Shown piece by piece: positions 9,311 to 17,463 of a DNA stretch of 64,000 bases. The position numbers were made by a program, and so were the translations under genes. Location of the stretch: positions 1 through 64,000 of the forward strand of contig PHEE01000025.1 of assembly GCA_002842855.1 (NCBI GenBank). Reading direction: 5' to 3'. This stretch comes from Alphaproteobacteria bacterium HGW-Alphaproteobacteria-4 (GTDB lineage: Bacteria > Pseudomonadota > Alphaproteobacteria > Rhodobacterales > Rhodobacteraceae). The number at the start of each line of letters is the position of its first letter. Position 1 is the first letter of the stretch. The notes beneath the pieces are model-generated. The model worked only from the letters and a program-made list of their open reading frames with translations, did not search any database and had not been told where the DNA came from.

Positions 9311-10368
9311 TGGATGGCGCGGGCGCCGCGGCGGTGCACCACCCCTGGACCGAGCCGCCCGCGCATGGTTCGGTGCTCGAAGTGGCGCCGGGGGTGCTCT
9401 GGCTGCGGCTGCCGCTGCCCATGGTGCTGAACCATGTCAACGCCTACGCGCTGGATGACGGCGATGGCTGGACGGTGGTTGACCCCGGCATGGATACCGC
9501 AGAGACGCGCGAAATCTGGGGTGCGTTGCTGGCGGGGCCGTTGGCGGGTAAGCCGGTGACGCGGGTGCTGGCCACCCATTACCACCCCGACCACATCGGC
9601 ATGTCGGGCTGGTTTCAGGCGCGGGGCGCCGCGCTTTGGACCACCCGCACCAGTTGGCTGTTCGCGCGGATGCTGGTTCTAGATGAGCAGCCAGTGCCGG
9701 TGCCCGAAACGCTCGCCTTTTGGCACGCGTCGGGAATGGACCCTGCGCTGCTGGCGCGCCGCGCGGCCGAGCGCGCGTTCAATTTCTGCGACATGGTGCA
9801 CCCTTTGCCGCTGGGCTACCGGCGCATTGCCGAAGGCGAGGTGCTGCGCGCGGGCGGGCGCAACTGGCGGGTGCGGATCGGCCACGGCCACGCGCCCGAG
9901 CATGCAACGCTTTGGAGCCTCGATGACGACCTTGTGATCGGGGGCGATCAGCTTTTGCCCTCGATCAGCGCCAACCTTGGCGTTTACGCGACCGAACCCG
10001 ATGCCGACCCGGTGGGCGACTGGCTGGACTCTTGCGCGCGTCTGGCGCAGTTCGCCGAAGACAGCCACCTTGTGCTGCCGGGTCACAAGACCCCCTTCAC
10101 CGGGCTGCCGCGCAGGTTGGCACAGATGGCCGAGGGCCACCACAAAGGCTTGGCGCGGTTGCAAATGTTGCTGACCGAGCCGCGCACCGCCTGCGAGTGT
10201 TTCCCCGCGCTGTTCCGGCGCAGCATTGGCGAGGCGGAATACGGGTTGGCGCTGGTCGAGACGGTAGCGCATCTGAACCACCTGCTGCAAACCGGCCGCG
10301 CAACCCGCGCGCGGCGCAGCGATGGGGTCTGGCTCTGGCGGGCTGCCGAAACGCACGCCGGGGCGTGA
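9310..10368 (+). CDS. Metallo-beta-lactamase-fold hydrolase
   Basis: Binuclear-zinc hydrolase of the MBL superfamily, 352 residues. The metal-binding motif THYHPDH lies near residues 94-100, with a further HGHAPEH histidine site around 196 and a downstream GGDQLLP aspartate ligand. The C-terminal part resembles the DNA-binding-like extension of the LACTB2/RNase-Z-like branch often found beside acyl-CoA dehydrogenases. The ATG at 9310 overlaps the upstream TGA (TGATG); a GTG at 9307 is an alternative start. Coupling to the acyl-CoA dehydrogenase suggests a thioester or ester substrate in the same catabolic route, which is inference only. Confidence 0.85.
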   Translation: MDGAGAAAVHHPWTEPPAHGSVLEVAPGVLWLRLPLPMVLNHVNAYALDDGDGWTVVDPGMDTAETREIWGALLAGPLAGKPVTRVLATHYHPDHIGMSGWFQARGAALWTTRTSWLFARMLVLDEQPVPVPETLAFWHASGMDPALLARRAAERAFNFCDMVHPLPLGYRRIAEGEVLRAGGRNWRVRIGHGHAPEHATLWSLDDDLVIGGDQLLPSISANLGVYATEPDADPVGDWLDSCARLAQFAEDSHLVLPGHKTPFTGLPRRLAQMAEGHHKGLARLQMLLTEPRTACECFPALFRRSIGEAEYGLALVETVAHLNHLLQTGRATRARRSDGVWLWRAAETHAGA

Positions 10369-10429
10369 CAGTTTGCCGCAGATTTGCTAGATCGGATGAA
10401 ACAGGATCAGACTGACGAGGGAGAATGTC

Positions 10430-10564
10430 ATGGGCGAACAAACGGCGGGCGGTATGAATATTGCGGCGCAAGAGCGCACCTTTGCCGGGTTCATTACCTT
10501 CAGCAAGCGCGCGGCCATTGCCATCGCGGTGTTTTTGGTGTTCCTCGCGCTCGTCAACGGTTGA
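10430..10564 (+). CDS. aa3-type cytochrome c oxidase subunit IV (small)
   Basis: A 44-residue protein with a short polar N-terminus (MGEQTAGGMNIAAQERTFAG), a conserved FxTFSKR stretch and a single C-terminal membrane helix ending LVNG. This is the layout of the bacterial aa3 oxidase subunit IV family (PF07835) of Rhodobacter and Paracoccus, a single-helix subunit of complex IV with unknown catalytic role. A strong GAGGGAG ribosome site precedes the ATG. The other oxidase subunit genes are not in the window. Confidence 0.85.
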   Translation: MGEQTAGGMNIAAQERTFAGFITFSKRAAIAIAVFLVFLALVNG

Positions 10565-10587
10565 CCGACCGAACCCGGAGCCCTGCC

Positions 10588-11217
10588 ATGCGCCGCTTGC
10601 TCATCATTCTGTTTTTGCCGCTGTTTCTGGCCGCCTGCGGCGCCGAACCCGTTTGGGCGCCAGATGATGCCGTAGCGCGAGCGGTCTATTCGAGCAAGGA
10701 ATCGCCTTCGATCACGCTGTTTACGGTGATCAATGTCGAAACCGGCGCGGGCGAGCATTCGGCGCTGATCATCAACGGCACGCAGCGCGTGCTTTTTGAC
10801 CCGGCGGGCAGTTGGTACCACCCCTATGTGCCCGAGCGGAACGATGTGCATTATGGGATCACCGACCAGATGTATACGTTCTACATCGATTACCACGCCC
10901 GCGTGACCTATTGGGTGCTGGAACAGACAATACCGGTGTCGCTTGAGGTCGCCGAGGCGCTGCGGGCCGAGGTTGAGGCCTATGGCGCGGTGCCAAAGGC
11001 ATTTTGCTCGAATTCGGTTTCGAACGTTCTCAGCGGCCTGCCGGGCTTTGAGAGCATCAACACCACGATGTTCCCCAAAACGCTTTCGCGTGCATTCGGT
11101 AATTTGCCGGGGGTGATCAGTTCCGAGCATTACGATGGCGACCCCGATGATAACTCGGGCGTGTTGATGGTGACCCCGGCCGAGTTGCGCGCAGGCGTGG
11201 CGCCTACCCTAGGCTGA
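10588..11217 (+). CDS. Lipoprotein of unknown function, possibly a permuted papain-fold protein
   Basis: A 209-residue protein with an N-terminal signal MRRLLIILFLPLFLAAC; the LAAC lipobox predicts lipidation at Cys17. After it come a His-containing strand GEHSALIING near residues 52-60, a DPAGSWY segment, and a Cys in KAFCSNSVSNVLSGLPGF near 140. His on an early strand and Cys at the start of a later helix is the order seen in circularly permuted NlpC/P60 (YiiX/LRAT-like) hydrolases, but this fold assignment is inference. It starts 23 bases after the oxidase subunit IV gene with a GGAG site, and its 3' end overlaps the convergent azlD by 14 bases. Confidence 0.7.
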   Translation: MRRLLIILFLPLFLAACGAEPVWAPDDAVARAVYSSKESPSITLFTVINVETGAGEHSALIINGTQRVLFDPAGSWYHPYVPERNDVHYGITDQMYTFYIDYHARVTYWVLEQTIPVSLEVAEALRAEVEAYGAVPKAFCSNSVSNVLSGLPGFESINTTMFPKTLSRAFGNLPGVISSEHYDGDPDDNSGVLMVTPAELRAGVAPTLG

Positions 11218-11533
11218 ACAGCGCCAGATAGAGAACCGCCAGCCCGCCGACGATACCGGCGAGGTTGTTGCGCGTGACAATGCCGAAGCCCACGGTTGCC
11301 AGCGCGGCCAGAAACCGCGGCATGTCGAACACGCCGCCAGTGGCGGCAGGCCAGATGACAAGCGGCGCCACCAGCCCCGGAAGCACCGCAACCGGCGTAT
11401 AGCGCAGGTAGCGCAGAACCCACTCGGGCAGCGGCCGGTTTCCGATCATCCCCAGAAACGAGAATCGCAACAGAAAGGTGCCGATGCCAAGGCCGATGAT
11501 GACCAGCCAGATCTCGGCGCCAGAATAGCTCAT
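11204..11533 (-). CDS. azlD: Branched-chain amino acid exporter small subunit, AzlD family
   Basis: A 109-residue integral membrane protein with about four hydrophobic helices and the family motif RxSFLG plus an LRYTPVAVLPGLVAP segment. AzlD works with AzlC to export branched-chain amino acids. The ATG (11531-11533) overlaps the azlC TGA as ATGA, showing tight coupling. Its last codons overlap the end of the convergent lipoprotein gene. Confidence 0.88.
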   Translation of the reverse strand: MSYSGAEIWLVIIGLGIGTFLLRFSFLGMIGNRPLPEWVLRYLRYTPVAVLPGLVAPLVIWPAATGGVFDMPRFLAALATVGFGIVTRNNLAGIVGGLAVLYLALFSLG

Positions 11534-12240
11534 AGCCGCCTCCGATGCTGCCAAAGCTCGATCTGCGCGCCGGTATACATTGCGGCAGCGGCGGCGATAA
11601 GCAGGCCCACCCCGCCGGGCAGAAACGCCAGCAGCAGCGCCAAGGTCACCGAAACAGCAGCCGCCGCCACATGTGCGACGCTGCGCAGCATTGGCGCAAG
11701 CATCGCCAGAAAGGTGATTGGCACTGCGAAGTCGAGCGCGAACTGCGGCGGAATCGCCTTGCCGACAGTGGCACCGATCAGGGTCATGGCATACCATTGC
11801 GGGCAGACTGGGGTGGAGACGCCTGCGTAATAGGCGATCTTCTCGGCCAGCGTGCGCGAAGGGCGCCTCTCATATTCCTGAATCGCCAGCGCATAGGTCT
11901 GATCGACCATGAAATAGGCGGCGAGTGCTTTTTGCCACGTCAGCGCCGCGCCAAGATGCGGTGCCAGCGAGGCTGAATACATCGCCATCCGCAGGTTTAC
12001 CGCCAACGAGGTCGCCAGCACCATCACCACTGGCGCGTTGTCTACCATCAACTGCACCGCAGCGAATTGCGAGGCGCCCGCGATCACCAACACCGAAAAG
12101 CCCATCACTTCGGTGAGGTTGAACCCCGCCTCGCTGCCCGCGACGCCGAACAACAGGCCGAAAGGAATGATGACCAGCAGGAACGGCAGGCTGTGGCGAA
12201 AGCCGAGCCAGTAGGCGGCGGAAACATTGGATCGGGGCAT
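11530..12240 (-). CDS. azlC: Branched-chain amino acid exporter large subunit, AzlC family
   Basis: A 236-residue membrane permease. The N-terminus carries the family pattern GFRHSLPFLLVIIPFGLLFG, followed by GFSVLVIAGASQFAAVQLM and a conserved DQTYALA motif near 120. AzlC is the main channel-forming subunit of the AzlCD exporter (LIV-E family). The ATG at 12238-12240 was chosen because the family begins a few residues before the first helix; a longer in-frame extension upstream has no family similarity. It diverges from the GNAT gene at 12437. Confidence 0.9.
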   Translation of the reverse strand: MPRSNVSAAYWLGFRHSLPFLLVIIPFGLLFGVAGSEAGFNLTEVMGFSVLVIAGASQFAAVQLMVDNAPVVMVLATSLAVNLRMAMYSASLAPHLGAALTWQKALAAYFMVDQTYALAIQEYERRPSRTLAEKIAYYAGVSTPVCPQWYAMTLIGATVGKAIPPQFALDFAVPITFLAMLAPMLRSVAHVAAAAVSVTLALLLAFLPGGVGLLIAAAAAMYTGAQIELWQHRRRL

Positions 12241-12436
12241 GAGGCTTGGCTTTCGGGCGCGGATGGGCCAGTCATATTGCAACGGGTGGCGGATGCAAGC
12301 GGGGCAGGGTGCGGATTGCCGGGCTGACATTGGTAGGCGACGGTCAGGTTTTGGCCGCGCCGGCAGGGGTTTTGCGGAACGCGTTGGCTGCGGCCGAGCT
12401 TGGCGCGACCGCGGTGCTTTGCGCAAATGGTGTGCG

Positions 12437-13021
12437 ATGAAGGTGGGCTATGCGCGCACGCTATCGCCTGCCGACCGGCGCGCGGCGGCCGAGCTTTACT
12501 GGCTCGCGTTCGGTAGCAAGTTGGCGCGTGTCGTTGGGCCGACCCCGAAGGCACTGGCATTCATCGAACGGGTGCTCGACCCCGCGCATGTGCTGGTCGC
12601 GCGCGATGCGGATGGTGCGGTGCTGGGTGTTGCCGGGTTTCGGACTGCGGACGGCGCCTTTGTGGGGGGCGAACTGGCCGATCTTTGCGCCGTTTACGGG
12701 CGCGCGGGCGGGCTGTGGCGCGCCGCCTGCCTGCGCCTGCTGGCGCGGGATGCGGCCGAAGAAGGCATCGTGGTCGATGGCCTTTCGGTGCGGGCCGGTA
12801 TGCGGGGGCAGGGGATCGGAACGGCGTTGCTGGAGGCGCTTTGCGTTGAGGCGCAGGCGCGTGGGTACCGCGCAATCCGGCTTGATGTGGTCGAGGAAAA
12901 TCTGCGCGCGCGCGCACTTTACGAGCGGCTCGGCTTCACCGTGCGGGCGCGGCGCGGCGGCAGGTTTACGCGCTGGCTGTTCGACTTTGGCGGTTTCTGG
13001 GTGATGGTGCGCAGGCTATAG
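12437..13021 (+). CDS. GNAT family N-acetyltransferase
   Basis: A 194-residue protein with the GNAT acetyl-CoA motif. The strand VDGLSVRAGMRGQGIG around residues 112-127 contains the R/Q-x-x-G-x-G/A pyrophosphate loop, and the RALYERLGF motif lies near 160. The acceptor substrate is not predictable. It is a single-gene unit between azlC (divergent) and the convergent membrane-protein gene at 13031, with no obvious partner. Confidence 0.85.
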   Translation: MKVGYARTLSPADRRAAAELYWLAFGSKLARVVGPTPKALAFIERVLDPAHVLVARDADGAVLGVAGFRTADGAFVGGELADLCAVYGRAGGLWRAACLRLLARDAAEEGIVVDGLSVRAGMRGQGIGTALLEALCVEAQARGYRAIRLDVVEENLRARALYERLGFTVRARRGGRFTRWLFDFGGFWVMVRRL

Positions 13022-13030
13022 CGCAGCGCC

Positions 13031-14065
13031 TCAGTCGAAGGTGCCCGTCACGCGGCCAAGCAGCATGAAGGCCCGCGCGGTGCGGGTTTCTGCAAGCTCG
13101 GCCACCTCGGCGTCGGATGCGTTTTTGGCAAATTCGGTAAAGGTCTTGTCGAACTGTCGAAGAAAATGGTGCGCAGCGTCGCGGAAGATGGTGTCGCCCC
13201 GCATGCGCCCGGCGGTCAACGCCAGACTGGTGCGGTCACGCACGCCGCCAAGGCCCGCCATCTCCCGCCCGCGCTCGCCGTTGGCAAAACGCCGCCAAAG
13301 CTCGGGCCGGGTGCGGTCGGGCCTGAGGTCGTCCATAAAGATGCCATCTTGCGACAACAGCGTGAGGACGTCTTGCGCGGCGCGGATCAGTTTGGCCATG
13401 CCGCGCTCTTCCAAGGCCCGGCGAAGCGCGCGAAACCCCTCGGCATCTTCGCTGCTGTCTGGGAAATTGAGCGCCCGGATGAAATCGGCAACCGAAACCG
13501 GCGCCGCGAGCTGTTCTGCCGGGGTGCCAAGCGCCAGTGTCGGCTCATCCTCGCCAACCGCAGCACGGGGCACCACCAACGCCGCCTTGCGGTCTGCTGA
13601 CGGCTGCACCGCAATTGCATCGCGGCGCGAGGTGAAGGTGGCAACGGCGGTTTCGGTTTGCCGCGCCGAGGCGGCTATTTCTTCAAGCCTGCGTTCCAGA
13701 GGGCGCGCAAGTGCGGTCTGACTGGCCTGCCAGCCTTGCCGCATGGTATCAATCATATGTTGCAGGCGCTGCGCCTCGGCGCGCATTTCGCGCGCGGTGC
13801 GGGCGGTGACGGCGGCTACCCAGATCATCGCTACGGGCAGGAAAATGCCCACCAGCGTCATCATGACGGGTAAGACGCCGGTGCCGCCCTCGCTGCCGCC
13901 ATCAACCAGCGCGAAGAACAGTGCGACCAGCGCCAACCACAGAAGAGTCAGCACCAGTGCCACCACCTCGGCACCGCCGAATCTGCCTGCGGAGGGGGGC
14001 GTGACGATGCCGCGCAGACCGATTCCTTGGCCATCGTTTCTTGGGTCTGGTCGGGTGTCTGGCAT
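13031..14065 (-). CDS. Conserved membrane protein of unknown function downstream of greA
   Basis: A 344-residue protein. The N-terminal 25 residues are polar, followed by two hydrophobic segments (about 31-52 and 66-86). A long heptad-like region around 90-150 is rich in Ala/Glu/Arg/Gln and looks coiled-coil. The C-terminal soluble half includes DVLTLLSQDGIFMDDLRPDR and FRDAAHHFLRQFDKTFTEF. I recognise it only as a type of protein common in rhodobacterial genomes and assign no function. It lies 11 bases downstream of greA in the same direction, so it is probably cotranscribed. Confidence 0.75.
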   Translation of the reverse strand: MPDTRPDPRNDGQGIGLRGIVTPPSAGRFGGAEVVALVLTLLWLALVALFFALVDGGSEGGTGVLPVMMTLVGIFLPVAMIWVAAVTARTAREMRAEAQRLQHMIDTMRQGWQASQTALARPLERRLEEIAASARQTETAVATFTSRRDAIAVQPSADRKAALVVPRAAVGEDEPTLALGTPAEQLAAPVSVADFIRALNFPDSSEDAEGFRALRRALEERGMAKLIRAAQDVLTLLSQDGIFMDDLRPDRTRPELWRRFANGERGREMAGLGGVRDRTSLALTAGRMRGDTIFRDAAHHFLRQFDKTFTEFAKNASDAEVAELAETRTARAFMLLGRVTGTFD

Positions 14066-14076
14066 GCGCCCCCCTG

Positions 14077-14547
14077 TCAGACGAAGCGGACGTTCAGGAT
14101 TTCGTAGCTTTTCTCGCCACCGGGTGTGCGTACCTCGACGCTGTCGCCCTCTTCCTTGCCGATCAGCGCGCGCGCCAAGGGCGAGCGGATGTTCAGAAGC
14201 CCGTTTTCAATGTTGGCCTCAACCTCGCCGACGATCTGGTAGGTACGCGCTTCGCTTGAGGTCTCATCAACCAGCGTGACCGTTGCCCCAAACTTGATTG
14301 CGCCCGTGAAGCGGCTGGGGTCGATCACCTCAGCGCGGCTGATGATTGCTTCGAGCTCCTTGATTCGGCCCTCGATGAAGCTCTGACGCTCGCGCGCGGC
14401 GTGGTATTCGGCATTTTCCGACAGATCGCCATGCGCCCGTGCCTCCGCGATGTCGCGGATCACGGCGGGGCGATCCACCGTTTTCAAGTTCTTCAACTCG
14501 TCGTCGAGGGCAATAAACCCCCCGCGTGTCATCGGTATTTTTTCCAT
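14077..14547 (-). CDS. greA: Transcription elongation factor GreA
   Basis: Binds the RNA polymerase secondary channel and stimulates cleavage of backtracked transcripts. The 156-residue length is standard. The N-terminal coiled coil carries the acidic tip motif [12 protein letters not shown] (about 44-55), with conserved MTRGGF at the start and a C-terminal FKBP-like domain ending in [12 protein letters not shown]. The start ATG at 14545-14547 begins MEKIPMT, the family N-terminus. The membrane-protein gene at 13031-14065 follows closely. Confidence 0.95.
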   Translation of the reverse strand: MEKIPMTRGGFIALDDELKNLKTVDRPAVIRDIAEARAHGDLSENAEYHAARERQSFIEGRIKELEAIISRAEVIDPSRFTGAIKFGATVTLVDETSSEARTYQIVGEVEANIENGLLNIRSPLARALIGKEEGDSVEVRTPGGEKSYEILNVRFV

Positions 14548-14708
14548 GAAGTCCAGGCTCGCGAAAGGGCGCAACAGTTGGCGTGTGGCTTCTGTAGACC
14601 CGTGTTGCGGGCGCAAAGTCAAGACCAAGGCAGAATTTTGCGGGGATCGGCCAATTTTGGCCAAAATCCTTTGCGAGGTTCCCCCACAGCACATCGAGGA
14701 ACGGCAGA

Positions 14709-15737
14709 ATGCGAAGTTTTTTTCTGGTGACATTGGTCTATCTGGCCGCCGCACTTGTGGTGGTAAGCGCTACGCAAGGCGCCCCGGCAGTGGTGCTAGC
14801 CTCTGCGGGCGACGCCATGCTTACGCTGGCGGGGCTGATGACGATTCCGGTGACGCTGGTTTTTGCCCTTGCGGCGCTGCGAGAGGTCTTCTGGCCGACG
14901 CTGAATGCGCGTGATCGGCTGGTCGATGTCTGGCTGGGGTCAGTTTCCGCCCTTGTGTTGCAGGTGGCGTTTTCGGTGTTCAAGACGGCGTTGCCCGGCA
15001 TCGTTCCGTTTTACGCAGACCCGGCGCTTGCCTCGCTAGATGCATGGATTCATGGCGGCACCAACGCATTTGAACTGGTGCATGCATGGGGGTATGGCCT
15101 GTCGACTGCCTACGCCAACTGGACTTATCTGCATGTCTGGTCCTTCCTCGCGGTGCTGTTTCCGATTGTGCTTTCGCTGACCGATGTGGACCGTGCGCGC
15201 CGCAAGCGCTACCTGACGCTTTAACTGGGCTGCTGGATCATCCTGGGCAATGTGATGGCGCTGGCCGCGTCGTCGGTCGGGCCGGTGTTCTATGATCAAC
15301 TCGTCGGCGGTACGCGTTTTGCGGCGCTTGGAACGGCATTGCAGCAAAGCGGCATTTCCGATTCTCAGATCGGCGCTGTGCAGAGTTATCTGTTGCACAA
15401 CTACCTGGCCAATCTGCAACAGCCGAGCGCTGCTATATCGGCATTTCCAAGCATGCATGTCGCGATTGGCGCAATCTATGCGCTGTATCTGGCCGAACGC
15501 AGCCGCTGGCTGGCGCCTTTGGGTGCTGCGTTCCTGCTGGTGATCCTGTTCCTGTCGGTATTCACCGGCTACCACTATGCCATCGACGGTTACGCCTCGA
15601 TCGTGCTCGTTGCCGCTGGCTGGTGGGCGCTGCGCGCCGATCACAAAGCGTTCGGCATCCGCATTGCTCGCGCCACAGATGCGCTGATTTCGCGCGGGTC
15701 GCCCGTTGCGTTACGATTGCCTCGTTCTCTCAGGTAA
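14709..15737 (+). pseudogene. PAP2-superfamily membrane phosphatase interrupted by an in-frame TAA
   Basis: Two collinear pieces in the same frame are separated by TAA at 15222-15224. The first (171 residues, start ATG 14709 with a GAGGA site) is an N-terminal multi-helix membrane region. The second continues with no frame change and carries the PAP2 catalytic elements AFPSMHVA and GYHYAIDGY plus further helices. Together they make about 342 residues, the size of the Aur1/Ipt1-like PAP2_3 group. The first piece lacks all catalytic residues, so neither half alone should be an active phosphatase. A single base change (for example TAC or TAT, giving Tyr) would restore the frame. It is either a true nonsense mutation or a sequence error; readthrough cannot be excluded. 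Confidence 0.75.
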
Positions 15738-15789
15738 GTTACGCACTTGCGCAGGCACAGATGCCGCCTGACAGCCGTAGGAGCCGAAC

Positions 15790-17389
15790 ATGACCGGGAT
15801 CGAACGCGAATCGATGGAATATGATGTGGTGATCGTCGGGGCCGGGCCCTCGGGCCTGTCGGCCGCGATCCGGCTAAAACAGATCAATCCTGCGCTTTCG
15901 GTGGTGGTGCTGGAAAAGGGCTCCGAGGTCGGTGCGCATATTCTTTCGGGGGCAGTGCTTGATACGATCGGGCTCGATACGCTGATCCCTGATTGGGCCG
16001 AACACGGTGCGCCGGTGAAAACCAAGGTCACGGGCGATGATTTCCTGTTGCTCGGGCCCGCCGGGCAAATGCGGATTCCGAATTTTACGATGCCGCCCTT
16101 CATGAGCAACCACGGTAAATACATTGTCTCGATGGGCAATGTTTGCCGCTGGCTGGCCGAACATGCCGAAGCGCTCGGGGTGGAAATCTTCCCTGGCATG
16201 GCAGCAAGCCAACTGGTGCTGGAGGGCGAGCGCGTTGCGGGCGTGGTCGCGGGCGAATTTGGCCGCGGATCCGATGGCAGCATGGGTGCCAGTTATGAGC
16301 CGGGGATGGAGCTTCGCGGCAAATATGTGCTGCTGTCGGAGGGTGTGCGCGGCAGCCTTGCCAAGCAGGTGATCGCGAAATACGACCTTTCGGCAGGCAA
16401 GGAACCGCAGAAGTTCGGCCTTGGCATGAAGGAAATCTGGCAGATCGACCCGGCCAAGCACCGCGGGCGGCGGCGGTTTCATCTACCACGCGGAAAACAA
16501 TCAGGTTTTCATCGGCTTTGTGGTGCACCTCAATTACACCAACCCCTGGGTTTCGCCCTATATGGAGTTTCAGCGCCTCAAGCATCATCCGATGGTGGCC
16601 GAGCTTTTGGAGGGCGGCAAGCGGATCGCCTACGGCGCACGCGCGATTTCCGAGGGCGGCTGGCAGTCGATCCCCAAGCTCACCTTCCCTGGCGGCGCGC
16701 TGCTGGGCTGTTCGGCGGGGCTGGTGAACGTGCCGCGCATCAAGGGCAACCACAACGCCATGCTGTCGGGCATCGAAGCGGCCGAGGCGGCGGCGGCGGC
16801 GATTGCTGCCGGGCGCGCAGGCGATGAGCTTGTGGCTTATGAGGCCGCTTTGCGGTCTGGACCGGTTGCGAAAGACTTGCGGCGCGCGCGCAACATGAAA
16901 CCGCTCTGGGCCAAGTTCGGCATGCTGGCAAGCCTCGGGCTGGGCGGGTTCGACATGTGGGTGGCCAACCTGACCGGCTGGAACCCGCTGGGCACTGTGA
17001 AGCATGGCAAGAACGATGCCAAGGCTACCGGTGTTGCGGGCAACTACGCGCCGATCGACTACCCCAAACCCGACGGCAAGCTGAGCTTTGACCGGCTGAC
17101 CAACGTCGCCTTTTCGGCAACCAACCACGAGGAAAGCCAGCCCTGCCACCTGCAACTGGCCGACCCCGAGATTCCGATTGCGGTGAATCTGCCGACCTAC
17201 GGCGAACCCGCACAGCGCTATTGCCCGGCGGGGGTGTACGAAGTGCTGGAAACCGCCGAGGGGCCGAAGTTCCAGATCAACTTCCAGAACTGCGTGCACT
17301 GCAAAACCTGCGACATCAAGGATCCTAGCGAGAATATCACCTGGACCACGCCGCAGGGGGGTGACGGGCCGAACTACCCCAACATGTAA
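15790..17389 (+). pseudogene. Electron transfer flavoprotein-ubiquinone oxidoreductase with a frameshifting deletion
   Basis: ETF-QO moves electrons from reduced ETF to ubiquinone at the membrane. The N-terminal part has the FAD motif GAGPSG (about 17-22), and the C-terminal part the 4Fe-4S ligands in RYCPAGVYE and NCVHCKTCDIKDP. The reading frame changes at 16461-16466. Frame one reads ...QIDPAKH and then nonsense; the other frame resumes AGGGGFIYHAENNQVF. In related enzymes about 16 residues including a HT-GWP motif join these two parts, so roughly 47 bases appear to be missing. The start at 15790 has a good AGGAG site. As written the protein would be truncated and lack the iron-sulfur domain. 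It is either a real lesion or an assembly error. Confidence 0.85.
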
Positions 17390-17463
17390 CGCTTGCGCGA
17401 TACCGGTGCGAAGCCTGCGCGCCTGCATTGCGCGGGCGGCGAGGCCTCGTTAGGCTTGCCGCC

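Noticed and set aside
16100-17428. Minus-strand frame of 442 codons opposite the ETF-QO gene
   Set aside because: It covers the frameshifted ETF-QO gene. The plus-strand protein shows clear family motifs on both sides of the break, and this frame has no domain.
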